Part shown: piece after piece, positions 56,801 through 64,000 of the stretch
Position numbering within the stretch: the stretch's first letter is position 1
Layout: every line of letters starts with the position of its first letter
From: Epinephelus fuscoguttatus
Taxonomy: Eukaryota; Chordata; Actinopteri; Perciformes; Serranidae
DNA: 64,000 nucleotides
NCBI RefSeq assembly: GCF_011397635.1
Contig: NC_064767.1
Location: 16,779,537 to 16,843,536 of the forward strand
Direction: 5' to 3'
Program-made: the position numbers and the translations under genes
The notes under the pieces: model-generated
What the model was told of the DNA's origin: nothing
Databases searched by the model: none
The model's input: only the letters and a program-made list of their open reading frames with translations

Positions 56801-59800
56801 TTTATGAGCCCTTGGTCAGACCACTGGAAATGCAATACTGATACACACATACATTACCCTATACATTTTCTGCAAAGCAAAGCATCACTGCACCAAACAC
56901 CTCTAAGCATTCCCCGTCACACTGAACCAAATTATCACACAGAAAACAGCATCTAATGCAGCATTAACGACACACTGGCAGTGAAAAGAGCCCACCTGTA
57001 AATGATGCACGCACTGTTTCGACAAGTGTCACAGTTCGCTGTGTCTTGTCCTGTTCGGTAGGTGAGTCTGTGAAAAGAGAGATGAAAAAGATATATGTGA
57101 TCTCCAGTGACAGGCCTGAGCTTCCATATTTCAACACCTGTGGGCATCAGCTATCAGACAAAATTTGTTCAGCTTGTTTTGTTTTTTTACCTGGTGTTGT
57201 TTTTTCCTAACAGTTGAAAATGCAGCAAGGGCTCTGATCCTGTAATTTGCTCAGATTTGGTTAATCAAGTGTGTAGACTTGCTGATTTTACATAACAGGA
57301 TTATTTTGCTTTGCCACGACAGAGTTTTAAAATGTACTCCGTGTCTGTATCCTACAGGAAATAGGAAATAGGAAGCAAGTAGCAACGCAATGCTGCATGA
57401 ATCATATGTAATGAAAAATCGATACTTTACATTGGAGGCTATATTGTACATCTTTTTTATTCCTCATGCAACTCAATTTGCCGTGGACATAATGAACATC
57501 AAGGATTCGAAAAAAGCAATCAACAAGACAAATTGTATCTGCTCTGTTTATGGCATAGGTACACAGCCCTGAGGGTCTGTTGTCTTTACCGTATAAGAGT
57601 TGTAATTTATTATGTTGAAAGACCTCCACAAAGGACATACTTAAGCCATCTCTCCGGGCATGACGGAGGCTTATGCGTCCATATGTCAAAGATGAAACAC
57701 TAAATATACAATGGTTTTGTTGTATCAGTCCACATCGTCCATATCTGCAGTTTTTCATTCATATTTCTAATGACATAAGCATGCAGCTCCGCATGTTGTT
57801 ATTTGCGCTATAAGTCACTGCATGCAATGGCAGGCTGCAGTGCTGGGGGACGATGGGAGGGGCTGCGTTAGAGCTGCACATGTAATTGCTTGCTGTCACG
57901 GCAGCCGTTCACCCTGTTGGATGACATGTGGAGGGGTTGGACCTCAACTGCTCACCATGACATGAGAGGTGACCTCACTGGGGGAGACAGAACAGCGCGT
58001 GGATCGAAAACGCTGATGGGAGCTCAAGGTCAACAAGTTCATCCATCCTGCCCTGTTCCCAAATGAAGTCTCTCTGAACAGCTGTGAGCAAGGACAGTAA
58101 CTCACTGCACAGACAAGCTCCACACTAGTGCTGTGCTGCTGCCCGGATTTTCATGTACATCCTTGTAATTTAAAGAGCTTCGCTCTAATAATCAAAGGGT
58201 ATTAACCTAAATTCATAATCACCGCTTGTAAAAACACACACACTTCCTTTCCCCATTCAGGGTAAAATGCTCATGACCCAATATAATGTCACTGCATTAA
58301 AAAGCACAGAATGTCACAGAGGATGATTTCATAGATGCTTCATGGGAAAAAAAAATAACTGCACCTCTGAAAGTCGTTCTCTAAGCTGACTGTTTGTTGG
58401 CACAGATTCACTGCTGTGTTGTTTGCCCACGTCAGCTGTCCTGGGATATGTCCTGCCCTCGTCATTCCAGTTTTACTGTCCACACCCCCTGCCTACGTGC
58501 CTGCTGCTCTTTCTGCCTGAGCACTGCATGGTATTTTGTGTTTTTATTGATATCCCGTGAGCAAAAACTATAATCACATCAGAGCACATTGTCTAACATG
58601 ACATGCTTTGCTTTGAATATGGGGTAAATACTGTGTGTCGTCCTCTGTTAGACACATTTTCTTATAATATACACACACAACAGACATCATTTTGCGACTA
58701 ATTGATGCAGCATTGTGACTGGCAAGGGTACACACCCCTATTATTGTGTATAATTGTGTATGCATATCAGTATTATGGCAGTTTTATCAATATAGTATAA
58801 CCTAGAGTTGGCATGCATCACACATCAAGCTATGCGCTGCTATTATAAAATCTAAGGTCACGCAACAGACTATTCTGTGTGTAACTGTGTTGTTATCTGT
58901 CTTGCAACCACTTCAAGACAAAGACCTTGAACACAAAGTTTACATAATGCATACAAGCTGGTCGGGCTTTTCAGATATACTCATTATGCTGTGATTGAGT
59001 TAAGAATCTAGAACAGCCATAATATCAACAGTGCCTGACCCGCTTCTGCTTTAGTTTTGGCAAACCTGAAGGGATGTGAAACAGATGATATGTGAATGCG
59101 TTGTTTGTAGTTCCTTTTTGCAGGATGTCATTGATAAGTGTGACCTCATCAAAACTTTAGGAGATGTGAAACAGATGACAAGTGTGTGCATTTTAAGTTC
59201 CTGTTGTACTTTTTCAGGAAACATTTTTCTTCGTTTTTGTGGTTAGTTCATGGGCATGAAAAATTCAAAACAATGGAGAAGTGGGATATTTTGTAATATA
59301 TATAATTTCCCATTCAAACAGTATAATGGAGGAAACGCATTGTGCCTATACCTTTGCTGGACCATTACATTACTGACTCTGCATGTACAGTATGCTTAAA
59401 TCAGTGGCTTACAAAATGACTGGACATCATGTATTTATTCCTGGTGAGAACAGCGAGGCTTTTAGTTGGATTCATCTCAAAGTGCAGCTTTACAGAAGGC
59501 TATCTGTCTGTCCACCCATGCAAAAAAAAGAAGAGTATTGGGAACATACTGTGGACGGCAGGCTTTGCATCCTGTAACTGCACCTCTCTAATAATGCTGA
59601 AGGAACACAACACGCAGTGAAGGCACTATAGCAGGCTCCGTTTTGCGGAGATGAAAGGCAAAGCGTTATGAGGCTGCACTAATTGGGCCTTTAAAAACCA
59701 AGTTCCACAGAGCCACACTGGGGTGCCTTGTTCTCCACTGGATATGGATAAGACTTAAATACAATTTGCTTTGTGTTGCTATGGGTTTTAGAGATGGAGT

Positions 59801-62635
59801 ACATTGATTCTTACAATTGCGATGCTTGTGAGTCTGGCTGCGGACATGGCATGAGGACTTTATGAAGCTTGTTAATGCATTTTCTCCTTTACAGGTACAT
59901 CTCTCATGAAATATGACACATAAAGAATCACTGGAGGTGCTCTTGCTCTTGCATTAAATTTACAGAGAGAGAGAGAGAGAGAGACAGTGCTAACAGGTAT
60001 TGTGCTCTGAGTCTGGAGTGTCCCATTAGACCTTGACGGTTGATCATATCACCATTTTTTCTTAGCCATGCTAGAGGTATGGCTCAGTAATTTTCCCACT
60101 GTTGCTCTAATGCCATGTGCAGATCAAAGTCTTCACTCTTTCAGCAAAATATCTCAACATCTACTTACTGGACTGGCAGCACATTTTGCTCAGATATCCA
60201 TGGCTCCCAAAGGGTGAAGCCTGATGTTTCTTCTAGTGTCATCATAAGGTTGACTTTTTAGGGTTTTATTGACATATTTTTAAATATTCAATGACCTGCT
60301 GTGAAGTTTGGTACACCAGTCATCTAGTGCAATCATGAAGGTTAAAATTTCTGTTTCAACAATTCAGTGCATGTCCAAATATCTGCAAACTAATGCCACT
60401 CCCATTAACCTTGGCTGTGCTTTGTTTTTGGTGCTAATTAGCAAGTGTTAGCATTCTAATATGCTAAACTAAGATAGTAAACATACATGCCAAACAACTT
60501 ACGTGCTATTTTTGTGGCTCAGGCTATGATTGCAATTACTCACAATGACATTGCGCTAACAATGTTCATTGCCGAAACATCTGAATTGACAGAATAAATC
60601 TTGGCATTGTATATTTGCAAACCACAGATACAATACATTTGTAAGTTTCATATGTAGCCAATACATTGAAACTTAATGCTTCGTTGTGTTTCAGTTTTCA
60701 AATTTATGTTGTGACATTGCTGTGATTAACATGATTAGCTGGTCAGGGTCAGGATAAGATCGTTTTGGCTTTAGAACATCCGGATTTGTCACCACAACCT
60801 TGGATAGACATGTCCGGGACGTCTTCCGAAAAAAATATCTGCTTTTGTTGCCACAAACACTGCTGGTAATGTCAAGCCGCATCGTTAAAAATACCAACTT
60901 TCGACACCACAAACACAGCTGGTGTCAAGCAGTGGTTTGCCACTTGGCAGCCATCTCACCTAGGTCTCATGTCACCCACCATCCTCTCCTCCTCCTCCTC
61001 ATTAGAAACTCTGCTCATAAACAAGCAATCTGAACCACATCACTTCAGAAACGCTGATGTGATTTGTTTGAAATGTACAATGCCAACATTTTCTACTGGA
61101 AACTGGGCCGGCTGAAATCTGGGAACCCAGTGATAGAGCTAAAAAGAAATCTGACAGATTGAGAAACACCAGCAGTCAGACATCAGTGCAGCATTTAAAC
61201 AAACATCACAGGTTAACTTATCTTGAAGAGAAACCTAGGGGATCCTATGAAGTCATTAACAAAAACTGCCCAAAGTAAACATCCATTCTTTGGCGATTCA
61301 TTGCTTGATAACCAATAAGAGTGATGGCCAAAGCTACGAGACTCAAGACTTGGAATTACCTTTTGTCATAGTTTTTCCTGACAGCACACTGTGACATGTA
61401 CATCATGTGTCTAATGTGTGTTTGGTTGCATGTATAAAGTCACAGCTCTGTAAAGCTTCCTCTACTCACCCCTCTCTCTGCGCTTCACCTTTCTCCAGCT
61501 CCTGAATGACTCCAAGTAGGACCTTGATGGTCTCCTGGCTTGAGCTGATGAGGCTCTCCATGGCCTGCAGCTGTGCTTTGATATCCTTGTCTCCAGATAA
61601 GGGCATTATCTGCTGGCTGCTCCCCATGCCTGGGGCTCCTGTGTCTCTTGGAGGAAAGCCCTCGTCCCCCCCAACTGTTTGCTGGAGTTTAGAGGAGGCT
61701 GACACATGCCTTGTCCGACACTGCCCTTGTGACTGCACAGAACATTTGGCACTATGGGGAAGTGTCTGTGACTGCTGTTCGTTTAGCTGTGTGCCCTTTT
61801 TCCGTTTACAGCTCACAGACGGGCTTCCTAAAGACTCCACCTGTGTCAAAGAGTTCCAAGCGACAGGGCCCGTGCCCTTTGACTTTTCCTGTGAAAACTC
61901 TGAGTTAGCCAGCTGGCGCTTTGAGGAAGTGCCAGCGTCCATGTCTTCTTTGGGTAATCCTTTGTGTTTGGTCCTTGTCCCACAAACCTGGTACTCTGTT
62001 TCTCTTTTGGAAGGAGGGCTGCTCGGATGGCACTCTTCCGAGAAATGTGAAGAGTCTGGACAAGAGGGTCCATCCACACAGTTGGCACTGGAAAGCAAAT
62101 CCTCTGTATCACTGCTGTCATCAGTGTGGTGAAGCAATGCCTTTGTCTGGCCCACAATCTTACCCTTGTAATTAGAGGACTCCCCGATAGGTTGTCCATC
62201 CTCTCCTCCCGTCTTTATGTCACTCAAAAAACCATTGTTTTGTCCTTTATAATCTTCCACCAAAGCAGTATGTTTAAATGTATGTCCCTTTTTCCTCTCA
62301 AAAGGGAAAGTCTTGTATCGCTTAGTGAGGTCCGGCGATGTCTGGACACCTGTACTCTTGGTAACATTTGGAATAGAGCGTCTGGCAGGCATGGTCATGT
62401 ACTTTCGGTGTGTCACTTTGCAGGAAATGGATCTAGAGCGTTTTCCACGATGCTCATTCTGAGCGTCACAGATATCCTTAAAACGCACTTGTAAGGCCTT
62501 GTTTCTCTTCTTCACCTGCTGCTTGCCTGATTCTGGTCCAGACTGTGCATCGAGGCTGTGTGATGGGCCTGTCTCTGAATCGGATTCATCTGAATTTGAG
62601 AGAACAACGCATTTGGTGTCCTCTTTGCTCACCAT
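41655..62635 (-). CDS. insyn2a: Inhibitory synaptic factor 2A, three coding exons
   Basis: Scaffold-type protein of the inhibitory postsynaptic density (former name FAM196A); the mammalian protein is linked to the gephyrin complex. Coding exons on the - strand: 62635-61470, 57067-56996, 41838-41655. They total 1422 nt in one frame, giving 473 aa (human about 479). Conserved blocks: start MVSK, KKRNKALQVRFKDICDAQN (~42-60), RKYMTMPARRSIPNVTKS (~77-94) followed by TGVQTSP, an amphipathic helix AMESLISSSQETIKVLLGV (~358-376) likely to form a coiled coil, exon-2 block TGQDTANCDTCRNSACIIY, and C-terminal KRKSKTESKKHARWKLWFL. The middle (~130-345) is low-complexity, Ser-rich and probably disordered. 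The N-terminus and tail fit INSYN2A better than its paralog INSYN2B. In mammals this gene lies in an intron of DOCK1 on the opposite strand; no dock1 exon was seen here. Confidence 0.95.
42232..42262 (+). repeat. Poly-A/(AAAT)n tract in insyn2a intron 2
   Basis: A run of A residues followed by AAATAAATAAATAAATAAA. Simple sequence, possibly the tail of a decayed retroposon. Confidence 0.8.
43154..44226 (+). mobile_element. Non-autonomous element with TTAAAGG/CCTTCAA-type ends, carrying an insert
   Basis: The left end TTAAAGGAGCAGTCTGTAAG and the right end CACACTGGACCTTC (reverse complement GAAGGTCCAGTGTG) are terminal inverted repeats. The body has ATTTAGTGGCATCTAGTGGT and matches the copy at 28122-29290. 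It lies in insyn2a intron 2 and is interrupted at 43790-44199. Confidence 0.7.
43790..44199. mobile_element. 410-bp insertion with perfect 8-bp target-site duplication
   Basis: ATCTTAGT occurs at 43782-43789 and again at 44200-44207, directly flanking the segment. Just inside the left end is a palindrome, GACTCTACATTCA/TGAATGTAGAGTC. The rest is GC-richer and non-coding. The 8-bp duplication points to a hAT or similar transposase; the type is not otherwise recognised. Confidence 0.7.
44230..50520. other. insyn2a intron 2, repeat-poor part
   Basis: No exon seen. Stretches near 48830-49260 are non-repetitive and could hold regulatory elements; this is untested. Near 46980 there is a short TTAGC tandem run. 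Confidence 0.45.
50527..50543 (+). repeat. G homopolymer
   Basis: About 16 consecutive G residues, just ahead of the minisatellite. Prone to slippage and to sequencing error. Confidence 0.85.
50587..50856 (+). repeat. 53/57-bp minisatellite, five units
   Basis: Units start with GCACATGGAAGGGCAGA at 50587, 50640, 50693, 50750 and 50803 and each contain GTGTGCTCTCT and TTTCCTCATTTG. Spacing is 53, 53, 57 and 53 bp; the third unit has a 4-bp insert (CCCCCTGTCT in place of the CTGAGT block). A likely variable-number repeat in insyn2a intron 2. Confidence 0.9.
50870..53800. other. insyn2a intron 2, no feature recognised
   Basis: Short open frames only, none with family resemblance. No obvious long repeat structure by eye. 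Confidence 0.45.
53927..54065 (+). pseudogene. THAP-type zinc-finger N-terminal remnant
   Basis: After an acceptor-like CATTTTCAG the reading gives KCCAWGTSCINDIRY, then ISFFPVPKPKSNPVKC and a donor-like AG|GTTAGC. The Cys-Cys start, the central FFPVPKPK and the later Cys recall the first half of THAP domains (C2CH) encoded by fish P-like elements. The second half is not present nearby, being displaced by insertions. Confidence 0.4.
54141..54343. repeat. Inverted repeat (hairpin), ~60-bp arms
   Basis: Left arm 54141-54200 (GCAGGGAAACTTTGCTGATA, CCAGCTGTGTGTCATCACAG) pairs with 54285-54343 (reverse complement GGGAAACATTGCTGATATTG, CCAGCTGTGTGGCATCACAG), with about seven mismatches. The loop is ~84 bp and GC-rich. 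Possibly a separate MITE inside the outer element. Confidence 0.75.
54612..55240 (+). pseudogene. Myb/SANT-like accessory gene, disrupted by a 321-bp insert
   Basis: From ATG 54612 (MAQTKKESERKKNFSEAEIE) the frame runs to 54742, breaks at the insertion, and resumes at 55072 with EKAKAWREVTDAVN and SEVKCKWFDMKLEAKKR. Together these are the Myb_DNA-bind_5-like trihelix of Harbinger accessory proteins (helix EIE-I---V, W--V-DAVN, K-KW-D-K). With the insert and one target copy removed in silico the two parts are in frame. The gene ends at an early stop, near 55240. Confidence 0.6.
54743..55063. mobile_element. 321-bp hAT-like MITE with perfect 8-bp duplication
   Basis: GGTGTGAC occurs at 54735-54742 and again at 55064-55071. 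The insert's ends form imperfect ~38-bp inverted repeats sharing CATTGGTT(C/T)AACAGCCCATTG. It sits in the Myb-like gene and is the innermost, youngest layer of the stack. Confidence 0.85.
56996..57067 (-). CDS. insyn2a: insyn2a coding exon 2 (72 nt, Cys-rich)
   Basis: The acceptor is TTTTCACAG, the donor AG|GTGGGC. The exon encodes 23 whole residues plus two split codons, centred on NCDTCRNSAC, a CX2CX5C cluster. 72 nt is a multiple of three, so skipping it would keep frame. The cluster could bind a metal or carry palmitates; neither can be decided here. It lies only about 440 bp from the edge of the 53.8-56.6 kb transposon stack. Confidence 0.93.
59072..59225 (+). repeat. Short direct repeat pair
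   Basis: GATGTGAAACAGATGA occurs at about 59073 and 59162, each followed by a GTGTG/ATGTG stretch and AGTTCCT(T/G)TT. Two diverged copies ~89 bp apart in insyn2a intron 1. Confidence 0.6.
59965..59984 (+). repeat. GA microsatellite
   Basis: About nine GA repeats in insyn2a intron 1. Confidence 0.9.
60150..60620 (-). repeat. Interspersed repeat, same family as ido1 intron 3
   Basis: The reverse complement has AATTAGCACCAAAAACAAAG, CAGCCAAGGTTAATGGGA and TTTGCAGATATTTGGACAT, in the same order as 32960-33045 and 33810-33885. Located in insyn2a intron 1. Confidence 0.65.
61470..62635 (-). CDS. insyn2a: insyn2a coding exon 1 (residues 1-388)
   Basis: Runs from the ATG at 62635 to a GG|GTGAGT donor at 61470/61469. 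A TTTTCAG acceptor lies 5 nt before the ATG (AG at 62642-62641), so at least one non-coding 5' exon lies upstream, beyond 62.64 kb. It carries the whole disordered middle, the VQTSP motif at ~97-101 and the predicted coiled coil at ~353-383. Reading on past the donor hits TGA at once, which confirms the splice. Confidence 0.95.
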
Positions 62636-62891
62636 ATTTCCTGAAAACGGTAAAAGAGAAAAAAAAGTTACTCTGTTATCATCTGGGGAGGAATTTGATC
62701 TGAAATCGCTTCAGTAAGATACTGTAACAAATGATTCTCTTCTCATCTGGGACCATAACTTCACACTCTGGTAACACAATATAAACCTTTATTAAAACAC
62801 AATCTGTGATCCACAATCCAAATCCAAAATTTACAGCACAGCATTTATTAAAACATGTTGTGAAATGTGCCAAAAGTAAAACACTGAAAAC

Positions 62892-62913
62892 CACACACAC
62901 ACACACACACACA
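62892..62913 (+). repeat. CA microsatellite
   Basis: About ten CA repeats some 260 bp upstream of the insyn2a coding start. Confidence 0.9.
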
Positions 62914-63059
62914 AAGCATATTTCATCTACAAGTCAAACTATCTGGTTATGTATATGAAACACTTGATACAACTGCCCCCCCGTCCCAGCTGAAATAACT
63001 GGAGTCCATCAATATTGTCTTAAAGAGGCTGTGGCACACTCGTATTGGTGTCTTGTGAA

Positions 63060-63240
63060 ATCTAAGGCACCCACTGGTGCCAATCCTGTAGGCAGGAAGG
63101 GGGCTAAATTCCTCTCCAAAACGAGGCTAAATATTGTCATGGAAACAACTGGCATGGCCTTTTTCAGAGGGGTCTCTTGACCTCCCTCCTAAAGATATCT
63201 GAATGAAAATGGGTTCTTTGGATAGCCATTAGTCCCCTAA
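63060..63240 (-). repeat. Interspersed repeat shared with 19.5 kb
   Basis: The reverse complement carries the same ordered blocks as 19520-19690 (AGAACCCATTTT, TTCAGATATC, GACCCCTCTGA, AATTTAGCCCCCTTCCTG). A second member of the same family, in the opposite orientation. Confidence 0.6.
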
Positions 63241-63400
63241 TCTTGAGCAGGCTTGTTCCCAGTAGATCTTTTGTTCCTTACAATCAAAGTACTCCTTCAT
63301 ATAAAAGCTGTATACTTGTCTTTTTAAGAAAAAGGACAACCAATCTATTTGAGGAGCAAGACCTTGCAACATGTGTATACACAGATACATAACACATTAA

Positions 63401-63545
63401 CAGTGTTGAGGAAGCTACATGGAAAACGTAGTGAGCTAAGCTACTAGTTACTCTACATCAAAATTAAGTTTCATTACAATGAATAAGCTACGAAAAATGG
63501 CAAAAGTAGTTTGCTACTTGCAAAGCTACTTTTACTTTTTTACCC
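63401..63545. repeat. Fragment of an interspersed element
   Basis: AGTGTTGAGGAAGCTAC, followed by GTAGTGAGCTAAGCTAC and GTTTGCTACTTGCAAAGCTA, resembles ends of common fish hAT-like repeats. Only one end is seen, so the assignment is tentative. Confidence 0.4.
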
Positions 63546-64000
63546 AATGTCAAAGCAGCAGAATCTCAGAGATCAGAAAAACTGTCAGAAAAACAAATAG
63601 GCAGGAAAAAAACAAATTCAGTTCGACTGTTCATTGTAAAATAACAGACTTTATGACATTTTGAACATGTCAACATAACACAACATCATCAGTGGGCCTA
63701 TTGCCATCTCTCTTTCGCTCTCCTCTTCCTACTTAATGCATTTCTCTGTCTTGGCCTCTTTCAGTCAGTTCTCTGGCTCTGTCAGTAATTAAAAACCAGA
63801 ATTCCAAAATATATTTTTAAGTCAATAAAACCATTTAATGAAAAGCAATAAAAAATAAAGATCTAAATCTTTTCGGGGGGGCATTTGGACATGAACACAT
63901 CCTGCAAATAACACGTGACATCAGTATGTCTCTCCTCTCTTTCTTCTTACTACTGTTCTGTGTCTCTCAGCTCTTTTCTTGGCCCTTGTTGTGTCTATTT

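Larger units (their letters stand above)
57068..61469 (-). other. insyn2a intron 1 (coding-exon numbering)
   Basis: Bounded by the GTGAGT donor at 61469 and the TTTTCACAG acceptor at 57068. Contains the GA microsatellite, the 59.1-kb direct repeat and the 60.2-kb interspersed repeat. No further exon recognised. Confidence 0.7.

Noticed and set aside
61506..62132. 208-codon open frame on the + strand
   Set aside because: It is the antisense shadow of insyn2a coding exon 1, whose - strand translation matches a known family along its length.

Overview
The window is nuclear DNA of a ray-finned fish, most likely a percomorph teleost. The evidence is two split vertebrate genes with canonical GT/AG introns, no dense bacterial-type coding, and interspersed repeats of the kinds common in teleosts: tRNA-derived SINEs, L1-like and L2/Rex-like LINE pieces, small hAT-like and Harbinger-like DNA transposons, and microsatellites. 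No species can be named from the sequence alone.

Two protein genes are firmly supported, and they are convergent (tail to tail). The first is an indoleamine 2,3-dioxygenase gene (ido1-type) on the + strand at 31482-36686. It has ten exons, including a 15-nt microexon, and the exons join in phase to 411 codons. A TATA-like box and a perfect GAAANNGAAA interferon/IRF element lie just upstream. The second is insyn2a (formerly FAM196A, inhibitory synaptic factor 2A) on the - strand at 62635-41655. It has three coding exons (1166, 72 and 184 nt) that join in phase to 473 codons, separated by introns of about 4.4 and 15.2 kb. The two stop codons are about 5 kb apart. No functional link between the genes is implied: one is a tryptophan-catabolic heme enzyme induced in immunity, the other a scaffold of inhibitory synapses.

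Layout. 1-31 kb: no firm gene. There is one weak candidate exon on the - strand at 325-460, then repeats: a SINE at 1.75 kb, an interspersed element at 2.1-3.1 kb, an L1-like ORF2 remnant at 3.2-3.6 kb, paired copies of one repeat family at 4.9 and 8.1 kb, a transposon with a large foldback at 5.9-6.9 kb, a SINE at 7.0-7.4 kb, an L2/Rex-type LINE remnant split by a MITE at 10.7-12.1 kb, an AT microsatellite at 27.4 kb, a nested transposon at 28.1-29.3 kb and a SINE at 30.0-30.5 kb. 31-37 kb: ido1, with an internal tandem duplication in intron 3. 37-41.5 kb: intergenic. 41.6-62.6 kb: insyn2a. Its second intron carries a nested element at 43.2-44.2 kb, a minisatellite at 50.6 kb and a four-layer transposon stack at 53.8-56.6 kb. 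62.6-64 kb: upstream of the insyn2a coding start, with further repeats.

Nothing here looks like a new multi-gene system. The items most worth a second look are the nested-transposon stratigraphy with exact target-site duplications, the foldback that carries an exon-like coding fragment in both arms, the intron-3 duplication that copied the exon-3 splice donor, the interferon-type promoter element of ido1, an LC8-like VQTSP motif in insyn2a, and the unassigned candidate exon at the left edge.
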